This document shows, one piece after another, positions 43,335 through 51,297 of a stretch of DNA of 64,000 nucleotides. The position numbers and the translations under genes are program-made. The stretch lies in the NCBI GenBank assembly GCA_964420065.1, contig CAYQQK010000001.1:62001-126000 (forward strand). The letters are read 5' to 3'. Every line of letters starts with the position of its first letter. Within the stretch, counting starts at the first letter, position 1. The DNA comes from CAYQQK01 sp964420065. GTDB lineage: Bacteria; Bacillota; Dethiobacteria; DTU022. The notes beneath the pieces are model-generated. The model was not told the DNA's origin. It saw only the letters and a list, made by a program, of their open reading frames with translations, and searched no databases.

Positions 43335-43366
43335 GTTTGGAGATAGCTTTAGGGGAGAGGAAGGAG

Positions 43367-43708
43367 TTGTCCAAGCGCTCGAGGCCGGTTCAGAAACTGC
43401 ATCATGGCATGGTGACCAGGCTGCCCCGCAGGCGTCGTTATACCGTGGGCAAGCTGGTTTTTATGGCGGGGATCGTGACGGCTGTGCTTTTTTGCACGAT
43501 CATTGCCGTGCAATTTTTCCAGCAGGCGCGGATCCGGAAAGATGTTCAGCGTTTCAAATTGCAACTGGCGCAGGTGGAAGAACGGAACCGGAGCCTTCAC
43601 GAGGAGATCGATCGTCTTCTGTCGGATCCCGGGTATCTTGAATTTCTTGCACGGAAGCATCTTGGATTGGTTAAACCTGACGAAACGGTTTTCCGGCGGC
43701 AGGATTGA
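43367..43708 (+). CDS. divIC: Septum formation protein DivIC/FtsB-like
   Basis: A 113-residue bitopic membrane protein: basic cytoplasmic tail, one membrane helix (about 25-50, LVFMAGIVTAVLFCTIIAVQ), a coiled coil (RKDVQRFKLQLAQVEERNRS) and the conserved DPGYLEFLARKHLGLVKPDE end. Part of the DivIB-DivIC-FtsL division complex. TTG 43367 is chosen because ggggag lies nine bases upstream; the frame is open further up but would overlap yabQ. Confidence 0.88.
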   Translation: MSKRSRPVQKLHHGMVTRLPRRRRYTVGKLVFMAGIVTAVLFCTIIAVQFFQQARIRKDVQRFKLQLAQVEERNRSLHEEIDRLLSDPGYLEFLARKHLGLVKPDETVFRRQD

Positions 43709-43732
43709 CAATACCTTGAAACAGGCTATAAT
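43705..43732 (+). promoter_or_regulatory. Consensus sigma-A promoter of the S1-domain gene
   Basis: Perfect TTGACA (43705-43710) and perfect TATAAT (43727-43732) with 16 bases between. It overlaps the divIC stop codon. Confidence 0.85.
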
Positions 43733-43772
43733 GAACTTGGGTTCAGTACAAGCAGAGACAAGGAGGCCTGGC

Positions 43773-44171
43773 GTGGGGATGCCCCTGAAAGTTGGGAGCA
43801 TTGTTGAAGGGGTGGTTACGGGAATAACCAATTTCGGTGCTTTTGTCCAGCTTCCGAACGGTTCAACCGGTTTGGTACACATTTCAGAGGTTGCCGATTC
43901 GTACGTCAAAGACATCAATGATTATTTGAAAAAAGACGAAAAGGTCAATGTGCGGGTTTTATCGGTAGACGGCGGTGGCAAAATTGGTCTTTCCATTCGA
44001 AAAGCAAAGGAAGGATGCGCCCGCCGGACCCGTTATAGCCGTGGTGACCGGGCGACGTTTGAGGACAAGCTGGCCAAGTTTATGAAAGAAAGCGATGAGC
44101 GGTTGCAGGATCTGCGGCGGAACACCGAATCGAAGCGAGGAGGACGCGGTACCTTTAAAGAAGCTTTTTAA
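43773..44171 (+). CDS. S1 RNA-binding domain protein (YabR/GSP13-like)
   Basis: A 132-residue protein. Residues 5-75 are one S1 OB fold (VGSIVEGVVTGITNFGAFVQ, NGSTGLVHISEVADSYVKDI), followed by a basic, charged tail. YabR and GSP13 associate with ribosomes or RNA. GTG 43773 has a full aaggagg six bases upstream; ATG 43779 is the alternative. The divIC-yabR-spoIIE order is conserved in Firmicutes. Confidence 0.92.
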   Translation: MGMPLKVGSIVEGVVTGITNFGAFVQLPNGSTGLVHISEVADSYVKDINDYLKKDEKVNVRVLSVDGGGKIGLSIRKAKEGCARRTRYSRGDRATFEDKLAKFMKESDERLQDLRRNTESKRGGRGTFKEAF

Positions 44172-44233
44172 TAAAAAGCCAATCAAACCGGCTGTGCTCT
44201 AACCGGGGGGCGTTTTTTGGCAAAATGGTTTTC

Positions 44234-44266
44234 ACAAACACTCTACCATGAAGAGTGTTTTTTTGT
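44234..44266 (+). terminator. Intrinsic terminator between the S1-domain gene and spoIIE
   Basis: Stem AACACTCT/AGAGTGTT (44237-44244 with 44252-44259), seven-base loop, then TTTTTTG. A less regular GC-rich hairpin with T6 lies just before, near 44190-44218. Confidence 0.85.
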
Positions 44267-44370
44267 TTCGCCATGATTTTACGCGCCTGGTGCCGGATCG
44301 CCGTGCCGGAGGGGAACCTCCGGTCAAAGTTATGCCGTGTTTTCCCGGTCGGAACTGACTGCTGGTTGAA

Positions 44371-44438
44371 TTTGTCGTAAAAAAAAATTTAAGCGTCTCC
44401 ATTGTTCTACAGACATTGTGAGGGTCCCCTTCTATAAT
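44371..44438 (+). promoter_or_regulatory. spoIIE promoter region with Spo0A-box-like sites
   Basis: TTTGTCGTA (44371-44379) matches the Spo0A box TTTGTCRAA at eight of nine bases. A second site on the other strand at 44405-44413 (reverse complement TCTGTAGAA) matches seven of nine. TATAAT lies at 44433-44438 and a poor -35 (CAGACA, 44410-44415) overlaps the second box. This is the layout of a Spo0A~P-activated sigma-A promoter, as for Bacillus spoIIE. Confidence 0.6.
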
Positions 44439-44465
44439 GAAGTTGCATAAAGGGGGTGACCGGAC

Positions 44466-46670
44466 ATGATGAGAACGGGGGGGACAAGTTTAGCCCCTCA
44501 AGCTGCCTACAAGCCGACAATGGGCGGAAGGAAACGTCTACAGGCTCTTGGGGTTCTTTATGAAAAAGGTAGGGTTCTGCTTACAGCGCCAAATCTGCTT
44601 CTGGCGGTGGCGGGTTATTTGCTGGGGCGGGCCACCATCCTGGGAGAGGTAGCGCCCTTCGGCATCATTTTTTGGCTGCTGGTTCTGCGGGAGAAACCAC
44701 AAAAAAACTTTTTGGTAGCGACTGCCGTTCTTATCGGCCGGGGAGGCGCATACGGCTGGCCGTCGGCGCTTTACCTCCTGGGAGCCATGGTAGTATTGTG
44801 GCTGCTCGAAGGACTATGGTTGCACCTTTTTCGCGGCCGATGCCCGCTGGTCCCGGCCGCGGCGGTGCTCCTGGCCCTCAGCCGCTACCCGAGTGTCTTA
44901 AGCTTAAGACTTCCCCTTTCCCTGGATGGGGTCCTGGTTCTTTTGGAAATGGTGATCGGGTTACTGGCAGTAGTGGTGCTCCAGCCCGGCGTACGCCTGG
45001 CCGGCTGTTTGCCCCGCAGTCGCGACCGGCCGTTACCACGGCCGCTGGAGCAGGAAGAGATGATGGCCGTTTTTCTTCTTTTTGTCTTTGCCCTCCTTGG
45101 CCTCAAAGGGGTCATGGTCGGCCGCTTGTCCGTAGAAGCCGTGGTGAGCATGTTGTGCCTCCTGGGCATTGCCTACCTGGCCGGGGCAGGCTGGGGAGCC
45201 GCCACAGGTATAATCACAGGGACAATACTGGGGTTGGGAAACCCTCACTTTTACCTGACAATAGGGTCCCTTTCTTTTGGTGGCTTCTGGGCGGGGCTTT
45301 TAAGAGGTTACGGAAGATGGGTTTGCACCGCCGGTTTCATCTTCTCCCTGCCGGTCCTCTACTTGCTGGCACCGGGGGAAATGCCGGGAATTGACTGGAG
45401 GGAAGGTCTGCTCTCCCTGGTTATATTCCTGGCCTTACCTTCGCACTGGCTGGAGGCGCTGTCGCGGCAGTTCCTCCGGGCGGGATTGCAAGGAACAGAG
45501 GAGGCGGTGGGGGAGAGTACGCGCCGGCAGGTTGCCCGGCGGATGTACCTGTTTGCCGGTATTTTTCGGGAGCTGGCCGCTGATTTCAGCCGGGCAGCAA
45601 CGGGAAATGGGAGCGTGCGGGAAGACGAACCATATCCCCTGCTGGAAAACCTGATGAACCGTGTCTGTCGTTCTTGCCTCTTCCGTCAGAGGTGTTGGGA
45701 AAAGGACCTTTACAGCCATCACCGTTTGATCCTGGATCTTCTGGCCAGAGCCGAGGTAGAGGGTAAGGTAGGGGAGGCTCATCTGCCTCCTGCTTTCCGG
45801 GAGCGATGCCATCAACCCGGTATCCTGGTCGAAGCCGTGAATAACCTGAAGGAGGTATGGGCAGTTAACCGGTTTTGGGAGCGACGGGTAAAAGAGGGGC
45901 AGGAACTGGTCGCCGGCCAACTGGCCGGAATTTCGACCGTGCTGGAGGAGCTGGCCGGCGAGGTCGAGGCGGATCCGTTCCCTACCGGTGTGGGTGAGCA
46001 GACGCCCCTCTACAACCTGGAGCTGGGCCTGGCCCAGAAAGCCGGGCACAACCAACAGGTCTGTGGTGACCACTATAGCTTCATCGAGCTGGACCCGGGC
46101 AGGGAGGCCATTATCTTGAGCGACGGGATGGGCAAAGGTCCGCAGGCAGCGGAAGAGAGCAAAGCCGCTACGCGTATGTTGGAGCTCCTGCTGGAGGCGG
46201 GGCTCCCGAAGGAGCTGGTTTTGCGCACCGCCAACTCTTTGCTGCAGCTGCGGTCGGGGGAGGACAGCTTTGCCACCGTTGACCTGGCTGTGATTGACCT
46301 GCGGGAAGGGGCTGCGGAACTCATCAAATTGGGGGCTGCCCCCGGCTACCTGAAAAAAAGGACCGGGGTCCTGGAAATTGGAGCCTCTTCCCTTCCTCTG
46401 GGGATTCTCTCCAGCTTGGAAGCGGAAAGCCATCTTGTGAAGCTTTCCCCTGCGGATCTTTTGGTGATGGCTACCGATGGAGTGGCCGATCCTGACGGGG
46501 ATACCGCGTGGCTGGGTTCACTTCTGGAAGAAATGGATTACAGCCCGCCCCAGGTGGCGGCCGACCGCATCGTCGAGGAGGTAACATGCCGTTCCGGCGG
46601 CTGCCTCCGGGATGATTTGACGGTGATTGCCTGCCGTCTGATGCCCCTGCGCACCGGCCGCCCTCCTTAA
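44466..46670 (+). CDS. spoIIE: Stage II sporulation protein E (serine phosphatase)
   Basis: A 734-residue membrane phosphatase that dephosphorylates SpoIIAA and so activates sigma-F in the forespore; it also binds FtsZ. Residues 40-300 hold about ten membrane helices (LLLAVAGYLLGRATI, AVVSMLCLLGIAYLAGAGWG), then a central regulatory region with a Cys cluster (RVCRSCLFRQRCW), then a PP2C-type domain (about 515-730) with metal-binding Asp residues in QVCGDHYSF, LSDGMGKGPQAAEES, ATDGVADPDG and LRDDLTVIACRL. ATG 44466 follows aaagggggtg. Confidence 0.96.
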   Translation: MMRTGGTSLAPQAAYKPTMGGRKRLQALGVLYEKGRVLLTAPNLLLAVAGYLLGRATILGEVAPFGIIFWLLVLREKPQKNFLVATAVLIGRGGAYGWPSALYLLGAMVVLWLLEGLWLHLFRGRCPLVPAAAVLLALSRYPSVLSLRLPLSLDGVLVLLEMVIGLLAVVVLQPGVRLAGCLPRSRDRPLPRPLEQEEMMAVFLLFVFALLGLKGVMVGRLSVEAVVSMLCLLGIAYLAGAGWGAATGIITGTILGLGNPHFYLTIGSLSFGGFWAGLLRGYGRWVCTAGFIFSLPVLYLLAPGEMPGIDWREGLLSLVIFLALPSHWLEALSRQFLRAGLQGTEEAVGESTRRQVARRMYLFAGIFRELAADFSRAATGNGSVREDEPYPLLENLMNRVCRSCLFRQRCWEKDLYSHHRLILDLLARAEVEGKVGEAHLPPAFRERCHQPGILVEAVNNLKEVWAVNRFWERRVKEGQELVAGQLAGISTVLEELAGEVEADPFPTGVGEQTPLYNLELGLAQKAGHNQQVCGDHYSFIELDPGREAIILSDGMGKGPQAAEESKAATRMLELLLEAGLPKELVLRTANSLLQLRSGEDSFATVDLAVIDLREGAAELIKLGAAPGYLKKRTGVLEIGASSLPLGILSSLEAESHLVKLSPADLLVMATDGVADPDGDTAWLGSLLEEMDYSPPQVAADRIVEEVTCRSGGCLRDDLTVIACRLMPLRTGRPP

Positions 46671-46895
46671 CCTTTCCAAGTTTCTCCCGGTAGAAGAGTT
46701 ACAGTGCACTGTTTTTGGCAACCGCGCGGGCGGTTGCCTTTTTTCGGCAAAACCCGGAATCTTCCGGCCCGTGTCGTGCATGATATGGTAAGATTGCGTT
46801 GGGGGCCGGAAGCAGAAGGGCACACGGGGCAATCCTGTGCCGCAGGGTTTTTCCCCACGATACATAAATCAAATTTTACAAACGGAGGGTTTGTG

Positions 46896-48371
46896 GTGTT
46901 TTTTGATCGGGTGCGATGTTACATTGCCGAACACCGGCTTCTCGAGCAGGGCGAGCGGGTAGTGGTGGCAGTTTCAGGCGGTCCCGATTCCTTATGCCTG
47001 CTGCACTTGTTGCAACGGCTTGCTCCCGCCCTTCAATTAAAACTGATCGTGGCCCATCTCAACCACCGTTTCCGTCCCGAAGCCCGGGCCGAGGCCGCCC
47101 GGGTCGCCCGGACGGCCCGCCGCCTGGGGTTGACTTTTATTGGAGCAGCGGTCGATGTCCCCGCCTGTTGTTTCGCCGGCGGCCTTTCCGCCCAGGTAGC
47201 CGCCCGGATCGTACGCTACCGGTTCCTGCTGCAAACGGCCCGTCGTTTTCGTGCAAGCGCTGTTGCCGTCGGCCACCATATGGACGACCAGGCCGAGACG
47301 GTACTTTTTCATTTTTTACGCGGGACCGGTCCGGAGGGGTTGGCCGGTATGTTGCCACGGCGCCCCCTGGGATCGGTGCACTTGATCCGGCCCCTTCTTT
47401 GTGTTACCCGCACCCAGATTGAAGCCTACTGCCGGCGTTACCGGTTGGAGCCATCCCTTGATGCCAGCAACCTGGAACCGATCTACACCCGCAACCGCAT
47501 GCGCCTGGAGTTGATTCCTCATTTAAAGGAACGGTACAACCCGCGTCTGGCCGAGGCCCTGTTCCGGCTTGGAGCACAGGCGGCAGCCGACCGGGAGTAC
47601 CTGCGACGGCAGGCGCGGCACGCTTTTTTGCAATTGGCGCACCGTGAGGGGGCGGGCCGGGTTATTTTACCCGTATCCGGGTTGCTGGCACTGCCCGCGG
47701 CTTTACGGGGTCGAGTTGCTCGGTTGACCCTTCGCACCATGATTCCGGCCCGGAAAGCCGGATGGGTACAGGTTCGGCGTCTGTTGGACCTGTGTGCTTC
47801 CTCCCGTCCGGCAGCGATGTCCTTGCCGGGCGGGGGTATGGCCCGGTTTGCTTACGGCCGGTTGGTGATCGTATCTTCCCGAAAAGAACCTGGCGAACCG
47901 CCGGAACCGGTTATATTGCCGGTTCCCGGCAAAGTTGTGCTGTCCTGGGCCGGCGGCTGGATCAGTGCATGGCCGGCCTTTCCGGATGAACTGGATTGGC
48001 CGCCGCCATCGGTGCGGGCCTACCTGGATCGGGATCTTCTTCCCGGCCCGCTCCTGGTCCGGACCCGTTGGAGGGGAGCCCGCTTTTACCCCCTGGGAGC
48101 GGCAGGCCCGAAAAGACTAAAAAAGTTTTTAATTGATGCCAAAATCCCTCGGGAACGGCGGGATCGCCTCCCCCTGGTTACCGCAGGGGAAGAAATCTTG
48201 TGGGTGGCAGGGATAAGAATTGCCCATCCTTACCGGGTTACCCCCGATACTGTTCGAGTGCTGGTGCTCGAGGTTGTGTTCGAAGGGAAGCAGGGGCAAG
48301 GGGCGGGAAAACAAAAACTGATCAAAAGATATGGAACGGCACTCAAATGTGATGACGGGCAGGGACCCTGA
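46896..48371 (+). CDS. tilS: tRNA(Ile)-lysidine synthase
   Basis: A 491-residue enzyme that attaches lysine to C34 of tRNA-Ile(CAU), switching its reading from AUG to AUA. The PP-loop SGGPDSLCLLHLLQRL (about 27-42) binds ATP; GHHMDDQAETVLFHFLRGTG is the second conserved block; the C-terminal domain contains GARFYPLGAAGPKRLKKFL. GTG 46896 (or GTG 46893) follows cggaggg; the frame extends upstream but without a good site. TilS is essential and followed by hpt and ftsH as in Bacillus. Confidence 0.95.
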   Translation: MFFDRVRCYIAEHRLLEQGERVVVAVSGGPDSLCLLHLLQRLAPALQLKLIVAHLNHRFRPEARAEAARVARTARRLGLTFIGAAVDVPACCFAGGLSAQVAARIVRYRFLLQTARRFRASAVAVGHHMDDQAETVLFHFLRGTGPEGLAGMLPRRPLGSVHLIRPLLCVTRTQIEAYCRRYRLEPSLDASNLEPIYTRNRMRLELIPHLKERYNPRLAEALFRLGAQAAADREYLRRQARHAFLQLAHREGAGRVILPVSGLLALPAALRGRVARLTLRTMIPARKAGWVQVRRLLDLCASSRPAAMSLPGGGMARFAYGRLVIVSSRKEPGEPPEPVILPVPGKVVLSWAGGWISAWPAFPDELDWPPPSVRAYLDRDLLPGPLLVRTRWRGARFYPLGAAGPKRLKKFLIDAKIPRERRDRLPLVTAGEEILWVAGIRIAHPYRVTPDTVRVLVLEVVFEGKQGQGAGKQKLIKRYGTALKCDDGQGP

Positions 48372-48426
48372 TCAGCCTCGGTGGAAAAGAGTCCGGGAGA
48401 AAAGCTTTCTCCAAGGAAGGAGTGGC

Positions 48427-48948
48427 ATGATGAACCGGAAAACTGAAGTACTGTTAAGCCGAACTACAATCGCCGCTCGGGTAAATGAATTGGCCGCCGA
48501 AATAAACCGGGATTATGCCGGTAAATCGTTGCTGCTCGTGGCTGTTTTAAAAGGAGCGGTAGTATTTCTAAGTGATCTCATGCGTCACCTTCATGTTCCG
48601 GTTGAGGTCGACTTTATCGCTGTTTCAAGTTACGGGCACTCCACCGTTTCTTCGGGGGTGGTACGGATCATGAAAGACCTGGACCGGGGTATTGATGAAA
48701 AGCATGTTCTGGTGGTCGAAGACATCATCGATACCGGACTGACCCTGAATTACCTGCGGGAAAATTTGCAGCAGCGGCATCCGGCTTCGCTGAAAGTAGT
48801 CGTTCTTCTGGATAAGCCGGAACGACGCAAGGTTGTTCTCAATCCCGATTACTGTGGATTTATCATTCCCGATTATTTTGTCGTCGGTTACGGTCTTGAC
48901 TACGGCGAACAGTACCGCCACCTGCCCGATCTATGCCTTCTCTCCTGA
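48427..48948 (+). CDS. hpt: Hypoxanthine(-guanine) phosphoribosyltransferase
   Basis: A 173-residue purine-salvage enzyme using PRPP. Motifs: VAVLKGAVVFLSDLMRHL, SSYGHSTVSSGVVRIMKDLD, and the PRPP loop VLVVEDIIDTGLTLNYL; VVGYGLDYGEQYRHLPDLC closes it. ATG 48427 (tandem ATGs) has aaggagtggc upstream; the frame upstream overlaps tilS and is not needed. Confidence 0.96.
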   Translation: MMNRKTEVLLSRTTIAARVNELAAEINRDYAGKSLLLVAVLKGAVVFLSDLMRHLHVPVEVDFIAVSSYGHSTVSSGVVRIMKDLDRGIDEKHVLVVEDIIDTGLTLNYLRENLQQRHPASLKVVVLLDKPERRKVVLNPDYCGFIIPDYFVVGYGLDYGEQYRHLPDLCLLS

Positions 48949-49001
48949 AATAAGGGGAAAAAGCCCAACCGGACTCTACTATGCGCCGGAGAACACATTG
49001 A

Positions 49002-49030
49002 TTGAAGATCGGGAAACGGTGTGTTAGAAT
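49002..49030 (+). promoter_or_regulatory. Sigma-A-like promoter of ftsH
   Basis: TTGAAG (49002-49007), a 17-base spacer and TAGAAT (49025-49030), 29 bases before the start. Confidence 0.5.
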
Positions 49031-49059
49031 ATAGAATACACCGGGAAGGGGGAGGCTTT

Positions 49060-51042
49060 TTGAATCCTTTCTTGCGCCAGATAACTTTTTACTTGATCAT
49101 CGCTCTGGTGGTTATCATGCTCTTGACTCTTTTCAATAGCGAGAAAGTACCGGAGGAGATCACATATAACAGTTTCGTCGAGCTGATCAACAAGGGAGAA
49201 GTCAAGGAAGTAACCATGTTCGGGGGGGAAGAAATTTCCGCCGTACTGAAGGACGGCACCACGATCAAAACGGTTCGCCCGCCGGACCATAGCCTGACCG
49301 AGCTACTTTTGGAAAATAAAATTCCTCTAAAATCTCAAACCAAGCAGGGGCCAAAATGGTGGCAGTCCGCTTTAACCTATATGATCCCGTTCCTGCTTCT
49401 CTTCGGCATTTTCTTTTTTTTCATGCAGCAGAGTCAGGGCGGCGGGAGCCGGGTGATGAACTTTGGTAAAAGCCGGGCCCGGCTGCATAGCGACAGTGAA
49501 CGTAAAAAAGTGACCTATGATGATGTGGCCGGCGCCGATGAGGAGAAGGCCGAGCTGGCTGAAGTGGTGGGCTTTTTGAAGGACCCGCGCAAGTATATCG
49601 AACTCGGCGCGCGTATTCCCAAGGGCATCCTTTTGGTGGGACCGCCGGGGACAGGCAAGACGCTGCTTGCCCGGGCCACCGCCGGTGAAGCGGGTGTGCC
49701 CTTTTTTAGTATCAGCGGTTCGGATTTTGTAGAAATGTTTGTTGGTGTCGGGGCGGCACGGGTACGGGACTTGTTCGAAAATGCCAAGAAGAGCTCGCCC
49801 TGTATTGTTTTCATCGACGAGATCGATGCAGTCGGACGGCAGCGCGGTGCCGGCCTGGGGGGAGGTCATGACGAACGGGAGCAGACTTTAAACCAGCTCC
49901 TGGTGGAGATGGACGGTTTTGATGTAAACGAGGGAATCATTATCCTTGCCGCTACCAACCGCCCGGACATTCTCGACCCGGCCTTGCTCCGTCCGGGACG
50001 ATTTGATCGCCAGGTGACCGTAAATTTCCCGGATGTCAAGGGCCGCGAAGAAATTTTGAAGGTGCATGCTCGCAATAAACCTCTTGGCGAGCAGGTTGAT
50101 CTGAAGGTAATTGCCCGGCGCACCCCGGGGTTTACAGGGGCCGATCTGGAGAACGTGGTCAACGAAGCGGCGTTGCTTACCGCGCGGCGCAACAAAAAAA
50201 AGTTGGGAATGGAAGAAATTGAAGAAGCGATCGACCGGGTCATTGCCGGAACCGAGAAGCGGAGCCGGGTTATCAGCGAGTTTGAGAAAAAAATAGTTGC
50301 CTACCACGAGGCCGGTCATGCCCTGGCGGGCTACCTGCTACCCCATACCGATCCGGTGCATAAGGTTTCGATTATCCCCCGCGGGCGTGCCGGCGGTTAC
50401 ACCCTGATGTTGCCCGAGGAAGATCGCTACTATATGACCCGTTCGGAACTATTGGACCGTGTTTCGGTCCTCCTTGCCGGCCGGGTGGCGGAAAAAATGG
50501 TTTTGGACGAAATTAGCACCGGTGCTCAGAACGATCTAGAACGGGCAACCTACATGGTGCGCCAGATGATCATGGAGTATGGCATGAGCGATGCTTTGGG
50601 ACCGATCACCTTCGGGAAAAAACACGAGGCGGTATTCCTGGGCCGGGACCTGGCCCGGGATCGGGATTTTAGTGAAGAAATTGCCAAGGCTATCGATCAG
50701 GAGATTCGTGTCACCGTGGACAATTGCTATCAGCGGGTGGAAGAAATCCTGCAACAGAACCGGGATAAACTGGAACGGCTGGCCCGAGCGCTGTTGGAAC
50801 AAGAAACTCTCAGCGCTGAAGAGATCTCTGCTTTGATCGAAGGGCGTGAGTTGCCCCGGGAAGAAACGGAAGCGGAAGATACCCGGGAACCATCGCTTCA
50901 GGGAATACCCGCTGCCGTAGAAACGGCCCGTAAAACATCGCCTGTCAGCGGAACAGAAGTAACGGGTTGCAAAAAGGCGGCCGCACGGGCTGCGCTTCAC
51001 TCCCGTGGGGATGAGTTGGAACAACCGCAAGAAGAACATTAA
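49060..51042 (+). CDS. ftsH: ATP-dependent zinc metalloprotease FtsH
   Basis: A 660-residue membrane AAA+ protease. Two membrane helices (about 8-27 and 107-127) flank a small extracytoplasmic domain; then AAA+ with Walker A GPPGTGKT (about 203-210), Walker B IVFIDEIDAVGRQR and second region of homology ILAATNRPDILDPALLRPGR; then the protease domain with HEAGH (about 424-428) binding zinc. The last 70 residues are a variable charged tail. TTG 49060 is chosen since gggggagg sits five bases upstream, within the longer frame from GTG 49021. Confidence 0.96.
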   Translation: MNPFLRQITFYLIIALVVIMLLTLFNSEKVPEEITYNSFVELINKGEVKEVTMFGGEEISAVLKDGTTIKTVRPPDHSLTELLLENKIPLKSQTKQGPKWWQSALTYMIPFLLLFGIFFFFMQQSQGGGSRVMNFGKSRARLHSDSERKKVTYDDVAGADEEKAELAEVVGFLKDPRKYIELGARIPKGILLVGPPGTGKTLLARATAGEAGVPFFSISGSDFVEMFVGVGAARVRDLFENAKKSSPCIVFIDEIDAVGRQRGAGLGGGHDEREQTLNQLLVEMDGFDVNEGIIILAATNRPDILDPALLRPGRFDRQVTVNFPDVKGREEILKVHARNKPLGEQVDLKVIARRTPGFTGADLENVVNEAALLTARRNKKKLGMEEIEEAIDRVIAGTEKRSRVISEFEKKIVAYHEAGHALAGYLLPHTDPVHKVSIIPRGRAGGYTLMLPEEDRYYMTRSELLDRVSVLLAGRVAEKMVLDEISTGAQNDLERATYMVRQMIMEYGMSDALGPITFGKKHEAVFLGRDLARDRDFSEEIAKAIDQEIRVTVDNCYQRVEEILQQNRDKLERLARALLEQETLSAEEISALIEGRELPREETEAEDTREPSLQGIPAAVETARKTSPVSGTEVTGCKKAAARAALHSRGDELEQPQEEH

Positions 51043-51076
51043 AGGTTACGAAAACCATTTTCCTGCCTGCATACTC

Positions 51077-51104
51077 AGGAGCCATCCGGCTCCTTTTGCT
51101 TTTG
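51077..51104 (+). terminator. Intrinsic terminator after ftsH
   Basis: AGGAGCC (51077-51083), ATCC loop, GGCTCCT (51088-51094), then TTTTGCTTTT. Confidence 0.88.
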
Positions 51105-51134
51105 TGAACAAAATATCTCGGGGAGGTTGGGGCT

Positions 51135-51197
51135 ATGTCCCGGGAGTATGTGACCTGGCCCGGCGATCCGGCGGTTCGTGATTTTTATCACTTGTAG
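51135..51197 (+). CDS. Candidate 20-residue leader peptide upstream of fhs
   Basis: ATG 51135 follows a strong ggggagg site at eight bases and encodes MSREYVTWPGDPAVRDFYHL, ending at TAG 51195-51197, 100 bases before fhs. It is not similar to anything recognised. It lies alone between the ftsH terminator and fhs and could be a regulatory uORF or chance. Confidence 0.35.
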   Translation: MSREYVTWPGDPAVRDFYHL

Positions 51198-51297
51198 GAG
51201 AAAGGATTTACGCCCACCATGGCGAAATAAAATGATATTTGTGCCAATACAGGAGGTTCAGTATTTTCAGCGGCACTTAAAAAAAGGAGGTATTGGT

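Noticed and set aside
51231..51297. Earlier in-frame ATG for fhs
   Set aside because: No ribosome binding site, whereas ATG 51298 has a perfect one and gives the family N-terminus.
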